A DNA stretch of 59,784 bases from Desulfovibrio sp. (GTDB lineage: Bacteria > Desulfobacterota > Desulfovibrionia > Desulfovibrionales > Desulfovibrionaceae), in contig JAISTW010000066.1 of assembly GCA_031272405.1 (NCBI GenBank), forward strand, positions 1 through 59,784. Direction: 5' to 3'. Each line of letters begins with the position of its first letter. Position 1 is the stretch's first letter. Position numbers and translations under genes: made by a program. Shown here in pieces: positions 1 through 8,138 of the stretch. The notes below the pieces were generated by a model. It had not been told where the DNA came from. It saw only the letters and a list, made by a program, of their open reading frames with translations, and searched no databases.

Positions 1-2
1 TC

Positions 3-131
3 AAGCAGTTGTTGCGAGGTATGAAGGCGAGAACCTCCGATGAACTTTTATCGGCGGTAGGAATCGCCTTGGGTATGGTTACAGCCAAAGATGCCAAAGG
101 CTGGTTTGAATCTTGTGGATATATAAAATAA
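3..131 (+). pseudogene. IS630-family transposase, C-terminal tail (partial)
   Basis: The open frame entering from the left edge encodes about 42 residues ending KGWFESCGYIK before TAA at 129-131. The sequence KARTSDELLSAVG followed by an AKDAKGWFESCGY end matches the C-terminus typical of IS630-family DDE transposases, which end in a short helix and a W-F-x-x-C-G-Y motif. Only the tail is inside the window, so whether the element is intact to the left cannot be judged. It lies next to a second IS remnant on the opposite strand. Confidence 0.7.
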
Positions 132-134
132 AAG

Positions 135-235
135 TTAAACTGCTCTAACAAATAATTTCAGCCAATTTTTTATCGCTGCCAAGATTATGAACCCGGCGAA
201 GTGGGTGGCTTTCTTGTCATATTTGTTAGCAAAGC
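135..235 (-). pseudogene. IS5-family transposase C-terminal remnant
   Basis: On the minus strand about 32 codons ending at TAA (135-137) encode a segment containing NKYDKKATHFAGFIILAA. This resembles the conserved last segment of IS5-family transposases (RYDK, then a hydrophobic helix). No catalytic DDE region precedes it: the frame runs straight into the stop region of the carrier gene at 236. It is a decayed fragment left by deletion or by insertion of another element. Assignment to IS5 rests on the short motif only. Confidence 0.55.
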
Positions 236-1642
236 CTAATAGTAGCCGAGGAATTTCCACCAGGCGACCCCCAGAGACATCTGCACGCAATAGGTGACCG
301 CAGCTATGATGCCGCCAACGGTCCACCACGGCTTGACATCGAGATACCCGGCACCGAATATAATCGGACCCTGGGCGCCGCCATAGTGGGTTACCACGCC
401 GCCATAGCAATTGGAAAACAGAAGAGCCAGCACCAGCGCTCCCTGAGGGGCTCCGCAGGTAAAACCAACGGTCAGGAATACCGGTAGCAGGGAAGCTGTG
501 TACGCCGCCCCGGAAGCAAAAAAGTACCGCACGACAACGCTGAGGCCGACAATGATAAGTAATGCCGTGTAACCGCTTAACGCGGGGGGAATGAAGGCCC
601 CTATCCTGGGAGCCAGCCACTCGAAGAACTTGGCTCCGGAAAGCACGGCCGCCAAGCCGATGATGCCTCCGTACCAGATAAAAGTCGACCAGCCTCCCTT
701 AGCCTTGAGGATATCGTCCCAGGTCAGAACATTGGATAAGAGGCAGAGGCACATGGCCACTATGGCGACTTCCGTGGCTCCAATTTTCAGAATACCGCCG
801 AACATCCAGCCGGAAAGGGCAAGAATGAAAATACCCGCCAGAATCTTTTCCGAACTCTTCATGGGCCCAAGTTCCTTGAGACCGACCTCGGAGATGCTTT
901 TGCCATCTATTTTCGCCAATTCAGGCTTGTGCACAAGGTACACGAGAAACGGTATCAGCAAGAGCATGAGAATTCCGGGCACTGAAGCGGCGATGAACCA
1001 TTTGAACCAACCGACTTCCACCTTGCTGATGTCAAAGCAAAGTTTGGCCGCGAGGGCGTTGGGAGCTAAGGCCGTGAGGAACAGGTACGCCGAAGTTTTG
1101 GCCGAACACCACAGGCTGATCATGAAGTACGAGCCGGCCCTGCGGGCTGTGGAACCAGGTTCGGAATTCAAGGCCACAGCCGCGCTGTTCGCAATGGGGA
1201 AGACGATGCCGCCGCTTCTGGCAGTGCCGGACGGCGTGACCGGCGCGATGATAAACTCAAGGAAAGCAAGAACATAACCCATTCCCAAGGTGGAGCTGGC
1301 AAGTTTTCCGACGAGCACGTAAGCAACGCGCTTGCCCAGATCGGTCTTGATGAACGCGGCGCTGAAGGAAAAAGCGCACAAGACGAGCCAGGTCGTGGTA
1401 GAACCATAGCCGGAGCGCAAAATGCTGTTGAGGTTGCCGAGCAGCAATGAGGAGGAAGCGATGGCAACCAACAAAATCACCGGCTCAGAAAACGGTTTGA
1501 GAACGATGCCCAGAATAGCCGAGATATAAATGGCGAAAATTTTCCAGGCCGTGGGAGACAGACCCTCCGGAGGCGGAATCATCATGATGCCCACTGCCAG
1601 CAAGATAAGTACTGCAGTTTTCATCATCCTGCTCTTTTCCAT
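236..1642 (-). CDS. DASS (SLC13/CitT-type) organic-acid carrier
   Basis: 468-residue polytopic membrane protein of the divalent anion:Na+ symporter family, which moves di- or tricarboxylates or sulfate across the inner membrane. Visible are an N-terminal PPPEGLSP segment, the helix-breaking segment APVTPSGTARSGG in the first half (family SNT-type substrate/Na+ motif, here PSGTA), and a second half with a GAAYTASLLPV hairpin and a GAQGPIIFGAGY segment. AGGAG lies about 10 bases before the ATG. It is the last gene of a minus-strand organic-acid block with PrpF and MmgE/PrpD homologues, suggesting their substrate is a carboxylate imported here. The exact substrate cannot be read from sequence. 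Confidence 0.88.
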   Translation of the reverse strand: MEKSRMMKTAVLILLAVGIMMIPPPEGLSPTAWKIFAIYISAILGIVLKPFSEPVILLVAIASSSLLLGNLNSILRSGYGSTTTWLVLCAFSFSAAFIKTDLGKRVAYVLVGKLASSTLGMGYVLAFLEFIIAPVTPSGTARSGGIVFPIANSAAVALNSEPGSTARRAGSYFMISLWCSAKTSAYLFLTALAPNALAAKLCFDISKVEVGWFKWFIAASVPGILMLLLIPFLVYLVHKPELAKIDGKSISEVGLKELGPMKSSEKILAGIFILALSGWMFGGILKIGATEVAIVAMCLCLLSNVLTWDDILKAKGGWSTFIWYGGIIGLAAVLSGAKFFEWLAPRIGAFIPPALSGYTALLIIVGLSVVVRYFFASGAAYTASLLPVFLTVGFTCGAPQGALVLALLFSNCYGGVVTHYGGAQGPIIFGAGYLDVKPWWTVGGIIAAVTYCVQMSLGVAWWKFLGYY

Positions 1643-1736
1643 GGTACCATCACTCCTGGATGAGGTTTTTCAGTCTTTTTGTATTCTTTAACCTCAAAAT
1701 ATTATTGCTGATACAGTAATTATGCCCTATGTACGG

Positions 1737-1752
1737 TTGGATTGAAATCCAA
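1737..1752. promoter_or_regulatory. perfect inverted repeat upstream of the DASS carrier
   Basis: TTGGATT-GA-AATCCAA has 7-bp arms and a 2-bp centre. It sits between the methyltransferase stop (1755) and the carrier start (1642), without a U-run on the minus strand, so it looks more like a protein-binding operator than a terminator. A CATAAT element lies just downstream on the minus strand (around 1710-1725). Confidence 0.35.
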
Positions 1753-1754
1753 AA

Positions 1755-2387
1755 TTATATTTTTTGCGCAACCCCTTCAATGGAATATTTCGTTTTGCCG
1801 TGATAGGTAAAGTCATTCTCCGCAAGACTGAGGACACTGAACCGCGCAAGCAGCTTTTCCATGGAGTCCACAGTAAAATAACGCCTTTTTTCGCCGTTGG
1901 GGGAAAGGAAATAATCCTCCTCGATTCGCGTTGTATTCTTGCCTTTGGTGGTAAGATAATATTCCTTGTAACTGTTCACTTTGAAGATAAAATATCCTCC
2001 CATCTCCAATACGGTATGTATATTTTCAAAAAGTGTGATTGTATCGCTCATGGTGAAATAGTGCACGCTTAAACTGGAGAAAACAATACCGAAACTTTCT
2101 CCAGGAAAAGGAAGGCCCTGCGCCATGTCAAAAAGAAGCGTAGGAACAGCCGGATTTCGTTCGTTGACTACCTTCAGGGCGGTGGATGATATGTCGCAAG
2201 CCGTCACATTATAGCGCTTATCATGCATATAACAGGCGTGAACTCCATCACCGCATCCAAGATCAAGTATCTTCGATGACCTTTTTTGTTCGAAATAATC
2301 GGCGTATTTTACATTCCACATTTTGTCCGGACTTGAATCATTCAGGCCCTTGCCAAAACGCGCCAGCCAGCGTTCCGCTTCATCCAT
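1755..2387 (-). CDS. class I SAM-dependent methyltransferase
   Basis: About 210 residues. The start is placed at the internal ATG (MDEAERWLARF) because AAGGG lies 5 bases upstream; the longer frame lacks a ribosome site. Motif I is ILDLGCGDGVHA (SAM glycine loop), followed by an acidic strand end (VTACDIS) and a post-I FDMAQGLPFPGESFGIVFSSLSVHY segment split over motifs II-IV, as in methyltransferase domain 11/25 families. It sits between the carrier and the PrpF homologue on the same strand. A trans-aconitate-type methyltransferase (Tam) would fit a tricarboxylate context, but that is inference and the sequence does not decide the substrate. Confidence 0.8.
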   Translation of the reverse strand: MDEAERWLARFGKGLNDSSPDKMWNVKYADYFEQKRSSKILDLGCGDGVHACYMHDKRYNVTACDISSTALKVVNERNPAVPTLLFDMAQGLPFPGESFGIVFSSLSVHYFTMSDTITLFENIHTVLEMGGYFIFKVNSYKEYYLTTKGKNTTRIEEDYFLSPNGEKRRYFTVDSMEKLLARFSVLSLAENDFTYHGKTKYSIEGVAQKI

Positions 2388-2492
2388 ATTCGCCCTTGCC
2401 GCTGTTTGCGATAAAATTTTGCCATTCAAGTACGCTGTATCGCCCACCCGTCCACCGGGGCCGCTCCGTCGGGCATAATGCAATCATGCCCA

Positions 2493-3659
2493 CTAGTTAT
2501 GGAACAGACGTTCCGGCACAAATATCTGCCCTTCCATAATGACCCGCGCCGTGCGGCCAATGGCGGCCCGTTCAACCTTCAATACGTCACCGTGGCCCGA
2601 TATGACGGTTTCCACCTCAATGACGCCGGCGGGATGACCAAGTCTGACAAGACCGCTGCCAAGAGACTCCTTGCGGGAGTACTCATTGACGATAGTTCCA
2701 GGAATCTGACTGGCCACGGCCGTACAAATAGAACCGGTTCCAGGATAAGTTTTGTGCATGATCTGCATAAACATGCACCGCACTAACACATCAATGTCAT
2801 CCGCTTTTATCGTTTTCCCCGACAAATAATTCACATAGTCGGACAGGGGACCGACAAAAACGATGTGCGGCGTATTTTTACGCCCTATAGAAGCGGATGT
2901 CGGCGTATCAGCGAGCCCCACCATCCAGGCGGCATGGGCGCGGATGGCTTCAAGTTTGCGCAGCATTTCCGGATCGGAATCTATTCTTTCAGGGGGTTCG
3001 GTGCCCGTAAGCCCGAGAGCCTTTGCCCGAACAAAGACCTGACAGGCCGCCATATCAACTATGGACATGTCAATTTCGCCGACGCCATTCACCACCGCCC
3101 GGTCAATCGGCTTGCCTGTGGGCAGAAGGCCTTTGCCGGCCAACGCACCCACAGTCTCTGAAAAATTTACCGTGGTTTTGGCTCCCGTGCCAGGAACACC
3201 CGCGATGGCGTAGTCGCCGTCCACCACTAGTTTGCCGCCGGCGACCTGCACATCCGCGATCAGCACGCTGCCCGTGTTGCGATTATACATACGGACCGTG
3301 GTAATGCCTTCCTCCGCCTTGACCAAGTTTTTATAAATGGAGAACGGTCCCACGCCGGAAGTCATATTGCCGCATATTGACTTGTAAAACACTGTGGGCA
3401 CATCAATGCCCACCTGGCCGAATGTGTATTCCACATCAATGCCTGGACGCTTTGAAGGTCCAACAAACACAGTTTTACTTGTCAGCGGCTCGGCTCCGCC
3501 CAAACCGTCTATCTGTCTTTTGTCCGGGCTGCCGTAAATGGCTAATATCACTTTGTCCCGCAGTTCCGGATCCCGAGGAAGCTCATTTTCAAGCAAATAC
3601 ACTCCGCGGCTTGTTCCGGCGCGCATAAATGTTCCGTTCACAGCTCGCATGGTCATCAT
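2493..3659 (-). CDS. PrpF-family isomerase (methylaconitate/oxalomesaconate type)
   Basis: 388 residues of the PrpF family, cofactor-free diaminopimelate-epimerase-fold enzymes that shift double bonds in unsaturated carboxylates such as 2-methylaconitate, methylitaconate or 4-oxalomesaconate. Diagnostic features are MRAGTSRGVYL at the N-terminus, GSPDKRQIDGLGGA, then TSKTVFV, and CGNMTSGVGPF carrying the conserved cysteine. The ATG has AGGAGA at 7 bases. It is followed by the methyltransferase and preceded by an MmgE/PrpD homologue, a pairing known from propionate, methylcitrate and itaconate-type pathways. No prpB or prpC is present, so a full methylcitrate cycle is not encoded here. Confidence 0.88.
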   Translation of the reverse strand: MMTMRAVNGTFMRAGTSRGVYLLENELPRDPELRDKVILAIYGSPDKRQIDGLGGAEPLTSKTVFVGPSKRPGIDVEYTFGQVGIDVPTVFYKSICGNMTSGVGPFSIYKNLVKAEEGITTVRMYNRNTGSVLIADVQVAGGKLVVDGDYAIAGVPGTGAKTTVNFSETVGALAGKGLLPTGKPIDRAVVNGVGEIDMSIVDMAACQVFVRAKALGLTGTEPPERIDSDPEMLRKLEAIRAHAAWMVGLADTPTSASIGRKNTPHIVFVGPLSDYVNYLSGKTIKADDIDVLVRCMFMQIMHKTYPGTGSICTAVASQIPGTIVNEYSRKESLGSGLVRLGHPAGVIEVETVISGHGDVLKVERAAIGRTARVIMEGQIFVPERLFHN

Positions 3660-3736
3660 GGGCGTTTCTCCTGTCAGTTATTTTTTTACACCTTCCAGTG
3701 AGATAAACATGGTTGCTCATTTTGTGTCTACAGGCA

Positions 3737-5098
3737 TCAAAACTCTGGAAGCCGGTTTTGTTTTTCAAGATGCATGATGGACTCCGCCATGGCCTCCGCC
3801 GCTTCAACGCCTATGGTTCTCCGCGCAAGATCAAAGGATTTTGCCCTGATCCGTTCGGGTGTCATGGGATTGGCGGCGCTGCCGGAAGGATCACTGACAG
3901 ATTCTTCATAAACCTTACCGTCAAAGGTGCGTACTTTTATGGCACAGCCCCAGTGTTTAGGATATTTCGCGCTCAATTTCTCATCCGGATAGACATGAAT
4001 TCGCTGAAGGAGCTTCTGGTATTTTTCCTGCACAATGTGTTCGGGTTCCATCTGCTCCAGGCCGAATTCGCGGTCCAGCAACACACAAGCCACGCAATAA
4101 GGCATGGAAAATCTGGCATCAAGCTGCCTTTGGGGGTTCTTGCTGATGGGGCTTGCTCCGGTCTGCTTATAGCCCACGAGGTAAATGCCGACTTCAATGG
4201 ATTCGATGGCGTTGGGGTCAAGATCAACACGGTTGATAAGGGCAAACGCAGCATCAATGCCGGGATGGGTGCTGCGGCAGCTGGGATAGGGCTTGGTGTC
4301 GATGTCAAGTATCTCATACGTTTTGCCGAGGTCTCGATCCACAAGAGACAAGTCATAGCTATCCGAAGTAGCGGGAAACAGTCCGCCGTCCTCGGCATCA
4401 AGAATATATCGGGAACCGCTCATGCCTGCTTTGGACAAAAACGCCGCTTCAATCCCGTTTGTCACAGCTCTCCCGATATGGAGAACCTTGTTGGTTGCCC
4501 CGTCCTTTAGAAAGGCCCACAAACCCGAAGCCTGCGTCCCGGCGATCCCCAGGGCATACAGAGTATGCTCGGCATCAAGCTTGAGAAGTTTGGCGACAGA
4601 TGCGGCCGCTCCAAAGGTTCCCACCGTCCCGGTGACATGCCACCCTCTTGTGCGATGCCCGGCGGCTCCAATAGCGGAACCGATGCGGCCCAGAGTCTCG
4701 AAACCACAGACAATCGCTTCAAGAAGCTCCATGGACGTGCTGCCGAGATACTCAGCCGCCGCCCAGGCGGCGGGCACCACCACCGAGCCCACATGGGCCT
4801 TGGACCCCGCGTGAACATCGTCCATTTCAAGAATATGCCCAAACATGCCATTGAGGAACGCAGCGGTGCGCATGGAAGTCTTTTTCTTTTGTCCCCAAAC
4901 GCCTGCCCGGCCGTCAACGCCGGATTCCATTTGATAGTATTGATCGGCGATGCTTCGCAGCATGGAGTCTTTCCCCGCGCCTATGGCGGGGCCGACAGTA
5001 TCAAGGATGCGCAGTTTAGCCGCAAGGATGAGTTCCGGCGGTCCACTTTCAATATGAAAATCGGCGAGGAATTTACTGAGATTAACGAGTTCCTGCAT
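3737..5098 (-). CDS. MmgE/PrpD-family protein
   Basis: 453 residues, near the usual length for the MmgE/PrpD fold (2-methylcitrate dehydratase, cis-aconitate decarboxylase and relatives). Visible family segments include LDTVGPAIGA near the N-terminus, the MFGHILEMDDVHAGSKAHVGSV region in two blocks (H-x-x-D-D-x-x corresponds to the active-site loop), RGWHVTGTVGTFGAA, and KPYPSCRSTHPGIDA. GAGGAG lies 6 bases before the ATG. It is probably co-transcribed with the PrpF homologue 78 bases downstream and together they would interconvert a substituted aconitate, itaconate or citrate. Dehydratase and decarboxylase activities cannot be separated by eye. Confidence 0.88.
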   Translation of the reverse strand: MQELVNLSKFLADFHIESGPPELILAAKLRILDTVGPAIGAGKDSMLRSIADQYYQMESGVDGRAGVWGQKKKTSMRTAAFLNGMFGHILEMDDVHAGSKAHVGSVVVPAAWAAAEYLGSTSMELLEAIVCGFETLGRIGSAIGAAGHRTRGWHVTGTVGTFGAAASVAKLLKLDAEHTLYALGIAGTQASGLWAFLKDGATNKVLHIGRAVTNGIEAAFLSKAGMSGSRYILDAEDGGLFPATSDSYDLSLVDRDLGKTYEILDIDTKPYPSCRSTHPGIDAAFALINRVDLDPNAIESIEVGIYLVGYKQTGASPISKNPQRQLDARFSMPYCVACVLLDREFGLEQMEPEHIVQEKYQKLLQRIHVYPDEKLSAKYPKHWGCAIKVRTFDGKVYEESVSDPSGSAANPMTPERIRAKSFDLARRTIGVEAAEAMAESIMHLEKQNRLPEF

Positions 5099-5109
5099 AA
5101 CAAACTCCT

Positions 5110-5374
5110 CAATTTGAGAAATTCAAAAACAGATACGCCGCGCAGGTGGGCCAGAAGTTCACGGGAAGAAAAGACTTTTGACAGGCAATTGTCTGCGCCG
5201 TTTTAATGCCTGCCGCGCCGATTGAGCGATGGTGAACTTAAAGGAATACTGTTCCAGGTATTTCCGCAGCAGGGCGCAATACTGCTGGTCGTCGTCAATG
5301 AGCAAGACCCAATGCACTGCGGCACTGCTTCCGGGCAGAGAATCCGCAGGCGCGGAACAGGAAACGGTGCTCAT
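5110..5374 (-). pseudogene. response-regulator receiver with internal deletion and frameshift
   Basis: An open frame of 71 codons starts MSTVSC and contains HWVLLIDDDQQYCALLRKYL, the first strand and helix of a CheY-like receiver with its acidic pair. It then stops at 5159 without the phospho-acceptor aspartate strand. In the next frame over the same stretch, roughly 5110-5190, the codons give SKVFSSRELLAHLRG, which resembles the K-x-F-x-x-R-E-L-L end of a receiver domain. The middle of the domain has therefore been removed and the frame shifted. It lies between a DASS carrier and the MmgE gene, where a two-component regulator of organic-acid uptake would be expected. Confidence 0.6.
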
Positions 5375-5409
5375 GACGGGACTCCCAGCGGCTTGAGAGC
5401 TGCGGAGGG

Positions 5410-5444
5410 GGATCCGGCCCAGCCCGATGGGGCCGGCCGGATCC
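5410..5444. terminator. strong inverted repeat between DASS carrier and receiver remnant
   Basis: A 10-bp perfect stem, GGATCCGGCC paired with GGCCGGATCC, encloses a 15-base loop directly after the carrier stop codon (minus strand). There is no clear U-run, so it may act as a mRNA-stabilising 3' hairpin rather than an intrinsic terminator. Confidence 0.4.
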
Positions 5445-5461
5445 GCCGGGATATTTTCTTC

Positions 5462-6910
5462 TCACATCTTGAGAGCGATGGGGAACCAGAACAAAGCGAA
5501 AACCGCGTAGACGGCAAAGAAGATGAAGCCGTAGACCGAGCCGAAAATCCAGAACGTCTTTTTCTCAATGTAGCCCGTATTGTAGTACACCGGGCTCGGG
5601 CCGGTTCCGTACGGGGTAAGTATGCCCATAATGCCCAGGCAGCCTGCCAGCATCATGCCCAGAAGACGCATGTCCATTCCGGCCACGGCCGCGCCTGTGG
5701 CCAGCAGCACGGGCATAAGGGCCGTGGTGTGGGCCGTGAGGCTGGCGAAGAAATAATGGGCGAAATAAAACAGGCAAAGCAGGCCGAACATAACCACCAT
5801 GATGCTCGCTCCGCTCAGATAGCCGGCGCAAATGCCGCTGAGCCACTTCAGGAAGCCGACTCTGGCCAGTCCGGAAGCCATGGCCACCAGGGTGGCGAAC
5901 CAGGTCAGGGTGTTCCAGGCGCTCTTGTTGGAAATGACGTCCTCCCAGCTTATGATGTCCAGAATCACCATAAGGCACAACACCACCAGAGCAACCATGG
6001 TGGCGTTCAGCAGCTTGGAGCCGAATATCCACAGCAACAGGGCTATCAGGGCCATGAGGGCCATGAGCAGTTCCTTGCGCGTGATGGCTCCGAGCTTCCT
6101 CAACTCTTCAGCTGCCCATTTGGGCGTTTCGGTGAAGACCTTCTGGCTGGGAGGATAAATGATGTAGGTAAGCACAGGAACCAGGATGAACAGGATGACG
6201 CCGGCGGGCAGGAGGCACACGAACCAGTTCATCCAGGTGATGGGCTCAAGGTTCGCCGCGCCGGGCGCTTTGTTGATAAGGGAAAGCGCCAGCAGATTCG
6301 GGGCCAATCCGGTGAAGAACATGGAGCTCGTGACCGAGGTGGTGGCAATACATATCCACATCAGATAGGAGCCTATCTTGCGGGGCTCGTTTTCAGGAAG
6401 GGAACCATACATGGGAGGGATGTTCTTGACCACCGGATAGACAGAACCGGCACTGCGGGCCGTATTGGAAGGGATGAACGGCGCCAGCACCAGGTCGGCT
6501 ATGGCCGTGGCGAAACCCAGACCGAGGGCCTTGCCGCCGAGCGCCTTCATCAGCCACAGGGCTATGCGCTTGCCGAGGCCGGTCTTTTCGTAACCCATGG
6601 CGAACATATAGGCCACGAATATCAACCACACGGTGCTGTCCACAAAACCGGAGAGCGCCCAGCCCAGGGAACCGCCAAGGGTGGCCGGTTTACCGTCGGG
6701 CATCGGCACCAGGCGCAACGCCCCGGCCAGAACGCAGCCGATCAACCCCACAGCCGAGTTGGGCAGAGGTTCCAAAATGAGTCCAAGAATGACGGCCAGG
6801 AAAACCCCTAGGTAACGCATGGCGTTTACGGTGAGGCCGTCCGGAACTGGCAGCAGCCAGACAATCGCGCAAACCACTATGGGCAGGAGAGCTCTCATTG
6901 TCCTATTCAT
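5462..6910 (-). CDS. DASS (SLC13/CitT-type) organic-acid carrier
   Basis: 482 residues; a second divalent-anion:Na+ symporter, distinct from the one at 236. It has an N-terminal PVPDGLTVNAMRYLGVF segment, LAPFIPSNTARSAGSVYPV containing the SNTA motif of the first substrate hairpin, SLTAHTTALMPV in the second hairpin, and TPYGTGPSPVYYNTGY near the end, all typical of CitT/DctA-type family members. GGAG precedes the ATG by 7 bases. A TTGACG hexamer lies about 90 bases upstream. Two carriers flanking PrpF/MmgE genes suggests more than one carboxylate is handled, or an exchange partner. Confidence 0.9.
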   Translation of the reverse strand: MNRTMRALLPIVVCAIVWLLPVPDGLTVNAMRYLGVFLAVILGLILEPLPNSAVGLIGCVLAGALRLVPMPDGKPATLGGSLGWALSGFVDSTVWLIFVAYMFAMGYEKTGLGKRIALWLMKALGGKALGLGFATAIADLVLAPFIPSNTARSAGSVYPVVKNIPPMYGSLPENEPRKIGSYLMWICIATTSVTSSMFFTGLAPNLLALSLINKAPGAANLEPITWMNWFVCLLPAGVILFILVPVLTYIIYPPSQKVFTETPKWAAEELRKLGAITRKELLMALMALIALLLWIFGSKLLNATMVALVVLCLMVILDIISWEDVISNKSAWNTLTWFATLVAMASGLARVGFLKWLSGICAGYLSGASIMVVMFGLLCLFYFAHYFFASLTAHTTALMPVLLATGAAVAGMDMRLLGMMLAGCLGIMGILTPYGTGPSPVYYNTGYIEKKTFWIFGSVYGFIFFAVYAVFALFWFPIALKM

Positions 6911-7145
6911 AAATTCACTCCAGCGTAATTATGTTGATGCCGTATCGGCGCCCAAGATTTAAAGAACACCAAACACAAAATTTTCGTCAATACCGCTTTT
7001 CAAATCTGTCGAGCGCATCCCTCCTTTTCAATAAGTATTGTGTATGGCAGGAAAAAACGCAAGCCTTTTTCTTGATGCCCGTTTTGTCCGCTCCTGGCGG
7101 GGCTGTTTATTTGAAACGTCCGCAGGAACGAAATCAGTTGTTCTT
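6911..7145. other. intergenic region upstream of the DASS carrier
   Basis: 235 bases with no supportable gene. On the minus strand TTGACG (about 6987) followed by an AT-rich stretch is the best promoter candidate for the carrier, but no good -10 hexamer sits at 17 bases. No convincing terminator for glk is visible. Confidence 0.4.
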
Positions 7146-8138
7146 TTATTCACAAACCGCGGCGGGCGCTGTCTGCAGAGAGGCGGCATAAGCCGCTCCC
7201 CACAAGCCGCTGTTCTTGTCGTCCACCAGGAAGACGGGCAGACGGCGCAACAGTGCCTCAAGGCGCGGCGAGGCAAAAAATTCCTCGGCAAAACAGCCGC
7301 TGTTCACAACCAGCGGATTATCGGCGGCAATGCCGCCCGCAATCCACAGCCCCCCTGTACACAAAGTGGTCAGAGCCACATTGCGGCAAAACCGGCCGTA
7401 CAGACGAGCGTACCAGCGCAGGGTCGTCGTTTCGCTCTTCAGCGCGGCGCGGCTGACCTCGCGCGGCGGCAGACGCTCCCCTGTCAGATAGCGGTGCAGC
7501 AGGGCAAGACCTCTGCCGCTCAACACCTCGTCACCCACAAGAAAGGGCACTCCGGTCTGCTGCAGGGCAAATCGGCCGAAATCCTCTTCTTCCCGTCCCA
7601 CAAGGGCAAAACTCGCATGGCCGGCTTCCGAGGGCAAGGCATGGAGACGCCCCGCGCACTCCCACAGAACGGCCGCGCCCACTCCTGTGCCGGCCCCCAC
7701 AACGGCGCGGACGCTTCCCGCCTCAGCGCCGCTCTCCTGCGCAAAGACCGGACGGACGGACTCCTCCGGCAGGCAGGCGCAGGCGTAAGCCTGGGCCAGA
7801 AAATCGTTCATCAGCACAACGGGAATGCCGGAGGCCATTTCAGCCGAATCAAGACGCAGGGATCCGTTGGTCAGACAGCCGCATCCGCCGCTCACCGGTC
7901 CGGCCAAAGCCACGGCCAGGGCGTCGGCCGCTTCCGGTCCCACATCCGTCGGCAGTTGGAGCGCACGCCGAAACGCGGCCAGAACGCTTGCCGCGCCGCT
8001 CAGTTCCGCGGTGGACAGCCAGACGACGCTGTCCAACTCCAGCTTTGGTCCAGCGGGGCCGCTCTCATGACGGAAGACAGCGAAGCGGGCGTTGGTGCCG
8101 CCAATGTCTGCGGCGAGAACGCGCTGCGTCGTGGGCAT
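7146..8138 (-). CDS. glk: glucokinase
   Basis: About 330 residues, the usual length of the bacterial Glk family that phosphorylates glucose with ATP. The N-terminal phosphate-binding segment is ADIGGTNARFAVF; VVLMNDFLAQAYA carries the catalytic Asn-Asp; GAGTGVGAAVL is the second phosphate loop; PSEAGHASFA matches the conserved glucose-binding P-x-E-G/A-G-H segment. The start is set at the ATG overlapping the hldE stop by one base (TGATG), implying translational coupling. Coupling to hldE suggests a shared supply of sugar phosphates for LPS core synthesis. Confidence 0.9.
   Translation of the reverse strand: MPTTQRVLAADIGGTNARFAVFRHESGPAGPKLELDSVVWLSTAELSGAASVLAAFRRALQLPTDVGPEAADALAVALAGPVSGGCGCLTNGSLRLDSAEMASGIPVVLMNDFLAQAYACACLPEESVRPVFAQESGAEAGSVRAVVGAGTGVGAAVLWECAGRLHALPSEAGHASFALVGREEEDFGRFALQQTGVPFLVGDEVLSGRGLALLHRYLTGERLPPREVSRAALKSETTTLRWYARLYGRFCRNVALTTLCTGGLWIAGGIAADNPLVVNSGCFAEEFFASPRLEALLRRLPVFLVDDKNSGLWGAAYAASLQTAPAAVCE

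Noticed and set aside
5222-6811. 529-codon plus-strand open frame opposite the DASS carrier
   Set aside because: The Gln/Gly/His-rich composition mirrors the reverse of a membrane protein; the minus-strand carrier is clearly real.
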